Source: DASZZV01 sp035544835 | GTDB taxonomy: Bacteria > Acidobacteriota > Thermoanaerobaculia > Gp7-AA8 | Reading direction: 5' to 3' | DNA length: 14,762 bases | Assembly: GCA_035544835.1 (NCBI GenBank) | Contig: DASZZV010000377.1 | Location: 1 to 14,762, forward strand | Shown here: one piece after another, positions 7,588-14,308 of the stretch | Layout of the letters: each line of letters begins with the position of its first letter | How positions within the stretch are numbered: the first letter of the stretch is position 1 | The notes under the pieces: model-generated | Told to the model about the DNA's origin: nothing | What the model saw: only the letters and a program-made list of their open reading frames with translations | Databases searched by the model: none | Made by a program: the position numbers and the translations under genes

Positions 7588-7715
7588 CGAGGCGTGATAG
7601 TTCCTTCATAAACATCATGCCGCGGTTCCGCCCCTGGCTCCTCGTCGGCAACGTGACGCAACGAAGCAGGCGCCACTATCCATATACGCAGCAGAAGCTT
7701 GTAGGGAATGCGGGC

Positions 7716-7721
7716 TAGAAT
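7716..7721 (+). promoter_or_regulatory. -10-like TAGAAT close to kinase 2 start
   Basis: TAGAAT ends 12 nt before the ATG at 7734, with no Shine-Dalgarno between. This parallels TATAGT before kinase 1. It lies in the 146-bp divergent region (7588-7733) shared with the metalloprotease gene, so the two genes may share regulation (inference). Confidence 0.45.
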
Positions 7722-7733
7722 CGCGTACACAGC

Positions 7734-10418
7734 ATGCTTTCCATCCAACCAGGAACTACACTCGGGAACTATACGATCGTCTCCATTCTCGGAGTCGGCG
7801 GCATGGGCGAGGTCTACAAGGCCTACGATCCGGTGCTTGGTCGTCACATTGCGCTCAAGATTCTCCTGCCGCAGTTCGTGGTCATCGACGAACTGGTCGA
7901 CCGTTTCGTGCAGGAAGCGAAATCGGCCTCGGCACTGAACCATCCCCACATCATCACCATCCACGAGATCGGCCGGACCGAGCTGGCAATTCCGGATCAA
8001 CCGCGGCGCACGATTCACTACATCGCCATGGAGCTGATCACGGGAGAAACGCTGCGCACGAAAGTCCTGAGCGAATCGTTCACGATTCCGCTCAAGCTCG
8101 AGATCCTCGTGCAGACCGCTGAGGGTCTGGCCAAAGCACACGCCGCCGGCATTGTGCATCGCGATCTGAAGCCGGAGAACATCATGGTCACCGAGGATGG
8201 GTACGCCAAAGTGCTCGATTTCGGATTGGCCAAACTCCTACAGCAGAAACCGTTCCTCGCTGACAACGAAGGCAAGACGGCGATTCGCAATCAGACGCGC
8301 GAGGGCGTCGTCATGGGGACGTTCGGCTACATGTCGCCCGAGCAGATCGGGCAGAAGGAGGTGGATCCGCGAAGCGACATCTTCTCATTCGGCTGCATCC
8401 TCTACCAGGTCTTTACCAAGAAGAATCCGTTCGAAGCAGATTCGATGATCGACACCATGCATGCCGTCGTGCACGCGCAGCCTGCGCCGATGATTCAGGA
8501 GGTTCCCCAGCTTCCGCCGGCACTCGACTGGATCGCGCGACGTTGTCTGGCCAAGGACCCGGAAGAACGCTTCCAGTCAATGAAAGAAGTCGCACTGGCA
8601 CTCCGTGACGTCCGGCGCGAGTACGAGAGCCTCCCCCCCACCTCTCAGCCTTTCTTCATTCAGAGCGAAAAGAGGCATCGCACTCTGGTCATCGTGCTGA
8701 TCACCCTGCTCGTCGCCGGGGTCATCGGCGGTGCGATCGCCTTGATGCGCACGCGGGATACCGCCGCGACGAGCGCGGCATTCGAACGGATGAAAATCCG
8801 GCGCATCTCGGGGACGAGCAGGACCGTCACGATGGCCATCTCACCCGACGGACGCTATCTGGTGCACGCCATCGATGAAGGAGGACGCCAGAGCCTCTGG
8901 GTCAAACAGCTCGCCACGGGGAGCGACGTGCTACTCGTGCCGGCCAGCGACGTCCACTACGTCGATTGCCTGCTGTCTCCCGATGGTGAGTATGTCTACT
9001 ACGACAGCGCCGACAACACACACGATGTGGGTACGGTGTGGCGTGTGCCCGTTCTCGGCGGAACGCCGCAGGTGATCTTTCGCGATCTCCACAACCGCAT
9101 CTCCATTTCACGCGACGGCCGATTCGTCGCCTTCGCCAAGCAGGATCGACGGGCCGGCGAGACGAAGCTCTTCATCGTCGGCAGCGACGGCAACGGAATG
9201 CGCATCGTCAGTCAACGGAAGCTCCCCGATGCCTTCGGTGCCGTCAGCTGGTCCCCGGACGGCAAAACGATTGCAGCCTCACTCGGCGCATTCGCTAGAG
9301 AGTTCGAGTGGAAGCTCGTCGAGATCAATGTGAGCGATGGGAAAGCCAGGCCGATCGGCACCGAGTCGTGGCGCGTCGCCGAGAGTCTGGCCTGGCTGGC
9401 CGACAACCATGCCATCATCGTCAACGGGAAAGATGTGCCGACCGCCACGCGCAATCAGATCTGGCTGGTCGACCTTCCAAGCGGCTCACGTCACCGGCTG
9501 ACCAACGATCTCAACGACTATGAAGCGCTGAGCGTGTCGCGAGATGGACGCACGCTCATCACGTTGCAGAAGAATCAAACCTCGCGGATCTGGGTCGTGA
9601 CGGCAGGAGCAACGCGATCGATCGGAGACACGCCGGAGAACATCGAGGGAGCGAACGGACTGACCTGGACCTCCGACAAGAAAATCGTATACGCCTCGGA
9701 GGGGAGCGACGAGCGCGATCTCTGGATCGTCGATCCGGCCGGCGGAAAACCGCGCCGCCTGACCGACGGCCACAGCGATGTGCTGCCGTCGGCGACATGG
9801 GACGGGCGGTACATCGTCTTCGTTTCGAAGCGCGGCGGCAGTCCGAATATCTGGCGCGTCGCTGCCGATGGTGGTGCTCCGTTCCGTCTCACCAGCGGCC
9901 TGCAGGAGACGAGTCCTTCCGCGTCGCCCGACGGGCGATGGGTTCTTTTTCACACCAACCAGACCGGCGTGCGCACGATCTGGAGAGTACCAATCGAAGG
10001 GGGAGCGGCTGCGCAACTGACACGACAGGCATCGTCCTGGCCCTCGGTGTCGCCCGATGGCCGTCTTTTCACCTGCTCGTGGTGGGACGCCTCCAGCTCG
10101 AAGGCTCGCATCGCAGTCGTCAGCAGTGGCGGTGGAGTGCCGCAGACGCTGCTCGACATTCCCGTGAACTCCTGGATGGGCGGCAACAACCATCTTGTAC
10201 GCTGGACTTCCGGCGGCAAGGAGATCGTCTACGTGCTCAAAAAGGACGGCGCGTCCAATCTCTGGGCCCAGCCGCTCACGGGCGGTCCTTCGCGGCAGCT
10301 CACGCAGTTCACCGAGGGCGAGATCTTCTATTTCGACTACTCGAAGGACGGAGCCGATCTGGCCTGCGCTCGTGGCAATGTCACCAGCAATGTCGTGCTG
10401 GTGACGAACTTTCGGTGA
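7734..10418 (+). CDS. Ser/Thr protein kinase with TolB-like beta-propeller (kinase 2)
   Basis: An 894-residue receptor kinase built like kinase 1. Glycine loop GVGGMGEVY at 20-28, ATP-binding Lys42 in ALKIL, catalytic loop HRDLKPEN at 142-149, DFG at 162-164, activation segment TFGYMSPEQ at 196-204. A basic EKRHR (312-316) precedes one membrane helix at about 317-337. Residues 350-894 are TolB/PD40-like blades (ISPDGRYLVH, LSPDGEYVYY, WSPDGKTIAA, ASPDGRWVLF, VSPDGRLFTC). All catalytic residues are present. The kinase domain should face the cytoplasm and the propeller the periplasm. Divergence from a secreted metalloprotease gene suggests, but does not prove, a link between the two. The start is fixed by the family N-terminus PGTTLGNYTI and the upstream TAGAAT. 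Confidence 0.95.
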   Translation: MLSIQPGTTLGNYTIVSILGVGGMGEVYKAYDPVLGRHIALKILLPQFVVIDELVDRFVQEAKSASALNHPHIITIHEIGRTELAIPDQPRRTIHYIAMELITGETLRTKVLSESFTIPLKLEILVQTAEGLAKAHAAGIVHRDLKPENIMVTEDGYAKVLDFGLAKLLQQKPFLADNEGKTAIRNQTREGVVMGTFGYMSPEQIGQKEVDPRSDIFSFGCILYQVFTKKNPFEADSMIDTMHAVVHAQPAPMIQEVPQLPPALDWIARRCLAKDPEERFQSMKEVALALRDVRREYESLPPTSQPFFIQSEKRHRTLVIVLITLLVAGVIGGAIALMRTRDTAATSAAFERMKIRRISGTSRTVTMAISPDGRYLVHAIDEGGRQSLWVKQLATGSDVLLVPASDVHYVDCLLSPDGEYVYYDSADNTHDVGTVWRVPVLGGTPQVIFRDLHNRISISRDGRFVAFAKQDRRAGETKLFIVGSDGNGMRIVSQRKLPDAFGAVSWSPDGKTIAASLGAFAREFEWKLVEINVSDGKARPIGTESWRVAESLAWLADNHAIIVNGKDVPTATRNQIWLVDLPSGSRHRLTNDLNDYEALSVSRDGRTLITLQKNQTSRIWVVTAGATRSIGDTPENIEGANGLTWTSDKKIVYASEGSDERDLWIVDPAGGKPRRLTDGHSDVLPSATWDGRYIVFVSKRGGSPNIWRVAADGGAPFRLTSGLQETSPSASPDGRWVLFHTNQTGVRTIWRVPIEGGAAAQLTRQASSWPSVSPDGRLFTCSWWDASSSKARIAVVSSGGGVPQTLLDIPVNSWMGGNNHLVRWTSGGKEIVYVLKKDGASNLWAQPLTGGPSRQLTQFTEGEIFYFDYSKDGADLACARGNVTSNVVLVTNFR

Positions 10419-10518
10419 AGATCCTTCATCGCGCGAATGGAGCCCTGCAGCCGGAATGTCAGGCCATAAAATGCCGGCGACCCCGTTTGCGATACGATTC
10501 GAACGCTCCCTCAAGATC

Positions 10519-11199
10519 ATGCAATGCCCCGGCTGTGGCGCCGCGATGCAAAGGTTGACTGTCGAAGCCGTCCTCGGCGCGACGATGCAGATTGACGTTT
10601 GTTCTCGTTGCCGCGCCTTCTGGTTCGACCCTTTCGAGAGCATTCAGCTCACTCCTGCGTCGACCTTGAGACTCTTTCAGTTGATCGCGGAGCAGGCGTC
10701 TGCGGGCGGCTCAGCGCCATGGCCGCTGGCCTGCAATTGTCCAAAATGCGGTGCGCGCCTTCTTCCGACCCATGACCGCCAGCGCAACACCCCATTCGAG
10801 TACCTCCGTTGTGAAGTTGGACACGGGCGCTTCACGCGCTTCACAGACTTTCTGAAAGAGAAGGACTTCATCCGGCCGCTCTCTTCGCAACAGATCCACG
10901 AGCTGAGCCAGAGCATCCGGATGATCCATTGCTCGAACTGCGGGGCCTCGATTGATCTCGCGAAATCCTCTGCGTGCGGGCATTGCGGTTCGCCGCTGTC
11001 GATTCTCGACATCAGAAAAATGGCCGAGATGGCAAGCCAGGTTCACACGGTGCTGCAGCCGCCGCCTGCTCTTACACAGCCTCATCGCGAGATATCGGCT
11101 CTGATCACCGGTCGGGCCAAAGACGACCGATCCTCGTTTAATCTCGTCGACGCCGGCTTGCGTGCCGTCGCCGAGTGGCTCCGTCATCTGGTCCACTGA
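10519..11199 (+). CDS. Zinc-ribbon protein with three Cys-pair modules
   Basis: A 226-residue soluble protein. The first ribbon (Cys3, Cys6, Cys28, Cys31: MQCPGCGAAM...IDVCSRCRAFWFDPFE) fits the zf-TFIIB family, in which CxxCxxxWFDxxE is typical. A second centre follows at Cys74/Cys77 (CPKCGARLL) with Cys98 and His102 as likely partners (LRCEVGHGRF). A third lies at Cys138/Cys141 and Cys153/Cys156 (CSNCGASIDL...ACGHCGSPL). The C-terminal 60 residues show no recognisable domain. The ATG at 10519 is chosen over 10456 because the family begins right at the first CPxC. It lies 100 bp after kinase 2 on the same strand and could be cotranscribed. Metal binding is very likely; the biological role is unknown. 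Confidence 0.85.
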   Translation: MQCPGCGAAMQRLTVEAVLGATMQIDVCSRCRAFWFDPFESIQLTPASTLRLFQLIAEQASAGGSAPWPLACNCPKCGARLLPTHDRQRNTPFEYLRCEVGHGRFTRFTDFLKEKDFIRPLSSQQIHELSQSIRMIHCSNCGASIDLAKSSACGHCGSPLSILDIRKMAEMASQVHTVLQPPPALTQPHREISALITGRAKDDRSSFNLVDAGLRAVAEWLRHLVH

Positions 11200-11213
11200 T
11201 TCGAGGAGTTGAA

Positions 11214-11257
11214 GTCAGGCCTGGAAACACCACTTAACGCCGGTCCTGATCGCGTTA
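11214..11257 (+). repeat. Degenerate REP-like transposase-element end
   Basis: gtcaggcctggaaa at 11214 followed by caccacttaacgc matches gtcaggtctggaaa plus cccaacttaacgc at 14207. The flanking left arm (gttgaag) is a damaged form of the gttaag arm of the intact stem-loop there. It also forms a short hairpin, TAACGC (11235-11240) with GCGTTA (11252-11257). It points towards the transposase remnant to its right and marks one end of that element. Confidence 0.7.
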
Positions 11258-11403
11258 GTCTTCCTGCAGAGTTCAGTTGGCCGGGACTGCAAACGACCGT
11301 GTGATCGGAACGAAGTGCCTGATCGCCTTCCAGGAAACGGGCCTTGGGGGACGTAGCTTCGGATTTCGATGGAAGCGGCAGCGAAGGGAAATTATCACGC
11401 TCC

Positions 11404-11580
11404 TGGTTGGTCTTCAGCACGTACACAGTGATGATCCACTTCTGAGCCGCGCCACTTGTCCAACCGCTCGAGGAAGTGCTCGCGGTCGCGGTCATCGAGG
11501 AAGACCGGCTTCTTCTGATGCCCGCGGGAATGAACGTGATACAGCGCGTCCGGATACTCAGTTCTCATTGCTCCAGCCAT
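11404..11580 (-). pseudogene. Y1 (REP-associated) transposase, N-terminal remnant
   Basis: The minus-strand frame starts at ATG 11580 as MAGAMRTEYPDALYHVHSRG, then KKPVFLDDRDREHFLERLDK. This is the standard start of Y1_Tnp proteins (YPxAxYHVxxRGxxxxxIFxDDxDRxxFLxxL). At about 11454 the frame is lost; the next frame continues AAQKWIITVYVLKTNQ, where family members have YVLMTNHYHLL. Homology ends at about 11404, just before the metal-binding HxH motif. The catalytic core and C-terminus are missing. The remaining DNA down to the element end at 11214 gives no recognisable protein. Nothing else is evident in the 700-bp gap 11200-11899 apart from the repeats listed. Confidence 0.8.
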
Positions 11581-11630
11581 GCACCGAGGATCCCTCGGGG
11601 ATCGCGAATCGCCGAGGAATCTACTCAGCG

Positions 11631-11668
11631 TGCAGAAAAAAGCGCGAAAACCTCCTCGGATTGGAAAG
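11631..11668 (-). repeat. Transposase-leader repeat, copy B
   Basis: The same segment as 388-426: on the minus strand ctttccaatccgaggagg through ...tttttctgca. It lies 50 bp upstream of the start codon of the Y1 transposase remnant at 11580, the natural position of an element leader. A small CACTCC/GGAGTG hairpin sits just outside it (11672-11687). Confidence 0.75.
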
Positions 11669-11899
11669 CTCCACTCCGCGTGGAGTGTTCGCTGCGAGTG
11701 CGAAGCGAAGCTCCCTCCCCAACCAGGACACACCTTCCATTCCGAGGAGACCATTGGCTCGACGCCGCTTCGTTCCTGCCGATGACGGTACCGCGGCGGT
11801 GACCTCGCCATGCCTCGATCAGTCCGTCCCTCGCGGTGAATGTTACAGTTGCTGGAACGGCCTAGATCCGTCACGCCACCGAGGGAAGTATCACAACCG

Positions 11900-12676
11900 A
11901 TGAACACCGATCCAAAAGCTCGCGACCTCTTCATCGTCGACAACAGCATTTCCGGGTGGACCGGTCTGCGCTATCTGGAGGAGTGGGCGGGGATCGCCAA
12001 GGGATTCGACGTTGCCACCGGCTACTTTGAAATCGGATCTCTCCTTGCGTTGGATGGCAAATGGCAGGGACTCGACAAGATCCGAATCCTGATGGGTGGG
12101 GAGATTACTTATCGCACCCGGAAGTTGATGCTCGAGGCTGTCAAGGTACGCGCTCTCGCGCATCTCGACGCCAATATCGAAGCGGACAAAGACGCGAATC
12201 CTTTCCTTCGAGGCGTTCCGGCCATTCTCGCGGCGTTGCAGTCCGGCCAGATCGAGTGTCGCGTCTACGACTGCGCCAAGTTTCATGCGAAGGCCTACAT
12301 CACCCACTCCAAGCTCGAGGTTGTCGGCTCGCAGGCGCTGGTCGGATCAAGCAATTTCACGCGACCGGGGCTGACCGAAAACATCGAGCTGAACGTTCAG
12401 ATTCAAAGTGCCCGAGAGGTCGCACAGCTTCAGGAATGGTTCGAAGCGCATTGGAACTTAGCGAGCCCGTCACCGAGGCCGTCATTGAGACGATTTCGCG
12501 GCACACCCAACCGTACACGCCGTTTGATGTCTACGCTAAGGCTCTTCAGGAGTTTTTCCGGGGGCATGAGCTCACGGCCACCGAGTGGGACGAGAACCGG
12601 TCAACTCGACCCAAAGCACTACGCTCCGATTGGCGTTAAGCCAACCCTGAAGTGCTGGATGGAGCTGACCGAATGA
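11900..12676 (+). pseudogene. Phospholipase-D-like N-terminus of a defence helicase, broken
   Basis: ATG 11900 opens MNTDPKARDLFIVDN, then FDVATGYFEIGSLLALDGKW, KIRILMGGE, and the PLD-type motif KFHAKAYITH with GSSNFTRPGL (His129, Lys131, Ser150-Ser151-Asn152). This is the N-terminal module of large SNF2/DEAD-type helicases with PLD domains found in restriction and defence islands. At residue 186 (about 12458) a 1-nt indel shifts the frame; the next frame continues SEPVTEAVIETISR, then YTPFDVYAKALQEFFRGHEL as the family does, and ends at 12639 soon after EWDEN. No helicase motor remains. The first frame near the end reads LDPKHYAPIGVKPTLKCW up to a stop at 12676, possibly the C-terminus of the same or another gene joined by a deletion at about 12600. 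It is not functional as a helicase. Confidence 0.75.
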
Positions 12677-12707
12677 CGTGGCCCTTCAAGCATGCCTGGC
12701 TGATGAG

Positions 12708-12732
12708 AAACGAGACACACCGCGTCTCGTTT
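12708..12732 (+). promoter_or_regulatory. 9-bp perfect hairpin upstream of the Fic gene
   Basis: AAACGAGAC and GTCTCGTTT are perfect inverted arms around a 7-nt loop, followed by a short T run. It could be a weak intrinsic terminator for the helicase remnant or part of the Fic gene's control region. The sequence alone does not decide. Confidence 0.5.
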
Positions 12733-12737
12733 TCAAC

Positions 12738-12756
12738 TGTTGCATTTTTTGCAACA
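12738..12756. promoter_or_regulatory. Palindrome upstream of Fic gene, possible operator
   Basis: TGTTGCA, five T, TGCAACA: perfect 7-bp arms with centre at 12747, 27 bp before the GTG start. The size and spacing suit a dimeric repressor site (inference), and it lies between the helicase remnant and the ribosome site. As RNA it would be a small hairpin with a U loop. Confidence 0.4.
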
Positions 12757-12771
12757 ACTCAGCGCCCCGCC

Positions 12772-12777
12772 GGAGGG
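12772..12777 (+). promoter_or_regulatory. Shine-Dalgarno GGAGGG deciding the Fic start
   Basis: GGAGGG lies 5 nt before GTG 12783. This strong site sets the start at 12783 and argues against the longer frame from GTG 12678, whose first 35 codons cover the hairpins and look non-coding. Confidence 0.85.
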
Positions 12778-12782
12778 CACCG

Positions 12783-13805
12783 GTGAATCGCCAACCCGTC
12801 CGCGGCGACGGAGGCGAGATCGTCCTTTACCGAGGCGAGGACGGAACCACCGAGCTTGACGTCCGTCTCGACCAGAATACCGTTTGGTTGAACCTGAAGC
12901 AGATGGGCGAGCTCTTCGGGAAAGACTCGGATACCATCGGCCTTCACGTCCGGAACGTGTTTAAAGAAAAGGAGTTGGACGAGCATGCAACTACCGAGGA
13001 ATCCTCGGTAGTTCAAAAAGAGGGGGCCCGCACGGTTACACGAAAGGTCCGCTCCTACAACCTGGACGTCATCATTTCCGTCGGCTACAGGGTGAAATCA
13101 CAGCGCGGCACCCAGTTCCGCATCTGGGCCACCAACACTCTCCGCCACCACCTCGTCGAAGGCTACACCCTCAACGAGCGTCGCCTCGAAGCCGAGGTCG
13201 CGCGGCTTCGTGAGCTGCAGGCGGCTGTCGATGTGATCGGGCGCGTGCTGTCGCAGCGGCTCGTCACCGGCGTCGAGGCCGAGGGACTGCTGAAGGTCAT
13301 CGCCGACTACTCGCTGGCGCTGCGGCTGCTCGACCAGTACGACCATCAGACCTTACGCCTCCGCGGGACGACCCAGGAATCGCGCTTCGTTCTCACCGTC
13401 GAAGCGGCGCGTGAGGCGATCGCGCGGATGGTCGAGACGATGGGGCGGGAGGCGGGATCGCTCTTCGCCCGCCAGAAAGACCAGGGGCTGGAGAGCGCGA
13501 TCGGCGCCGTCTACCAGACCTTCGACGGACGCGACCTCTACCCCAGTGTCGAGGAGAAGGCGGCGCACCTGCTCTACTTCGTCGTCAAGAACCACGCCTT
13601 CGTCGACGGCAACAAGAGGATCGCCGCGTCGCTCTTTCTCTGGTTCCTCGACGCCAACGGAATCCTCTACCGCCAGGACGGCTCCAAGCGCCTCCCCGAC
13701 AATGCGCTCGTCGCGCTGACCCTCCTCATCGCCGAGAGCCAGCCGGCGGAGAAGGAGACGATCTGCGCCGTGATCGTCAATCTCATCAATCGGGAGAATC
13801 TCTGA
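12783..13805 (+). CDS. RhuM-Fic family protein (Fic AMP-transferase type)
   Basis: A 340-residue protein. Residues 10-130 are the RhuM virulence-protein module (GEIVLYRGEDG, VWLNLKQMGELFGKDSDTIG, LDVIISVGYRVKSQRGTQFR, FRIWATNTLRHHLVEGYTLN). A helical linker (131-230) leads to the Fic domain with HAFVDGNKR at 271-279, giving the HxFxDGNxR catalytic loop; His271 is the conserved catalytic residue. Fic proteins transfer AMP or related groups from a nucleotide to protein hydroxyls; the target here is unknown. Length is normal and the frame intact. It sits between a broken helicase gene and a truncated methyltransferase gene, and its stop overlaps the latter's start (TGATG), so it was part of a defence-type operon. 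No inhibitory (S/T)xxxE(G/N) helix was searched for in detail. Confidence 0.9.
   Translation: MNRQPVRGDGGEIVLYRGEDGTTELDVRLDQNTVWLNLKQMGELFGKDSDTIGLHVRNVFKEKELDEHATTEESSVVQKEGARTVTRKVRSYNLDVIISVGYRVKSQRGTQFRIWATNTLRHHLVEGYTLNERRLEAEVARLRELQAAVDVIGRVLSQRLVTGVEAEGLLKVIADYSLALRLLDQYDHQTLRLRGTTQESRFVLTVEAAREAIARMVETMGREAGSLFARQKDQGLESAIGAVYQTFDGRDLYPSVEEKAAHLLYFVVKNHAFVDGNKRIAASLFLWFLDANGILYRQDGSKRLPDNALVALTLLIAESQPAEKETICAVIVNLINRENL
12990..13014. other. 25-bp near-perfect palindrome inside the Fic coding sequence
   Basis: AACTACCGAGGA, one central A, then TCCTCGGTAGTT: 12-bp perfect arms. It encodes TTEESSVV in the RhuM module, where relatives often have ATTKxxLVVQxEG, so coding constraint alone does not require the symmetry. 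On mRNA it would form a tight but loop-poor hairpin ~210 nt after the start; on DNA it could be a protein site. Confidence 0.7.
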
Positions 13806-14089
13806 TGACGACCGACCATCGCGCCGCACTGGCGGGCATCAAGACCTTCACGCAACTCCTCGCCTATCTCCGCGATGAGATGGGCTGGCCGATCGATCGG
13901 ATCGAGATCGACGAGCTGATGTTCGACTACACCGCCGAGGAGCTGGGGATCGACGCGAAGAGCGCGGCCAAGATCGTCGAGATCAAACGCCTTCGTCCGC
14001 TGAGCACCAAACAGCCCTGGGGCATCTTCTTCGTAAAGTTCGAGCCGAAGAAGCTCCCCGTCGTGGCCACCATGAACTCCGACAGCTGA
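13805..14089 (+). pseudogene. Class I DNA methyltransferase (Eco57I-like), N-terminal stub
   Basis: 94 codons. The protein begins MTTDHRAALAGIKTFTQLLA, continues DELMFDYTAEELGID and KIVEIKRLRPL, and reaches QPWGIFFVKFEPKKLPVV. From memory this is the N-terminus of very large class I SAM-dependent adenine methyltransferases or type IIG restriction enzymes of defence islands, which continue LPVVALRRIL... . Here homology stops at about 14069, and five foreign residues (TMNSDS region) precede the stop. No SAM motif (FGSGG-like) or NPPY motif is present, so it has no methyltransferase activity. Its ATG overlaps the Fic stop by one base. Truncation by deletion or element insertion is inferred from the family length (around 1000 residues or more). 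Confidence 0.7.
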
Positions 14090-14188
14090 TCCTCGACCTT
14101 TCTCGTCTCCGAATCGGAGAAGGTCTTCCTCGGAATCTCCACATACTCATCGATGATGAGATGGAGAATGCCCGTGGGGACAAAGTCG
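14069..14188 (-). pseudogene. Antisense fragment of an unidentified protein gene
   Basis: The minus strand reads YDFVPTGILHLIIDEYVEIP, then RKTFSDSETRKVEDQLSEFM, with no stop and good protein character, before running into the methyltransferase stub. The PTGxLxLxI...W/FSDxxxxxxEDxL pattern resembles a domain I have seen in hypothetical proteins, but I cannot name it. Its upstream part ends at the transposase stem-loop (14196) and its downstream part at the stub, so about 40 residues survive. If real, it marks a deletion or insertion junction between two unrelated genes at about 14069. Confidence 0.45.
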
Positions 14189-14195
14189 TATTTCG

Positions 14196-14231
14196 GTTAA
14201 GTTGGGGTCAGGTCTGGAAACCCAACTTAAC
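14196..14231 (+). repeat. 11-bp perfect stem-loop, REP-like transposase-element end
   Basis: GTTAAGTTGGG (14196-14206) pairs perfectly with CCCAACTTAAC (14221-14231) around the 14-nt loop gtcaggtctggaaa. Stem-loops of this kind are what Y1 transposases and REP-associated transposases recognise at element ends. It lies 77 bp upstream of a Y1 transposase start in the same direction, and a degenerate copy is present at 11214-11240. Confidence 0.85.
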
Positions 14232-14308
14232 GCACCTCAGGGATTCGTGCTAGTTTTCAGATCCCACACGGTCCTGGTCGGGTTTCTCGTGCTTCTCCGC
14301 GCCCCGCC

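Noticed and set aside
6778..7611. 277-codon plus-strand open frame opposite the metalloprotease
   Set aside because: Shadow of a strongly supported minus-strand gene in GC-rich DNA; no domain, no ribosome site.
9486..10643. 385-codon minus-strand open frame under kinase 2
   Set aside because: Antisense to propeller blades with repeated SPDG motifs; low-complexity composition and no homology recognised.
12678..12782. Extended start of the Fic gene at GTG 12678
   Set aside because: The extra 35 residues cover two hairpins and are not part of the RhuM family; GGAGGG before GTG 12783 gives a better start.
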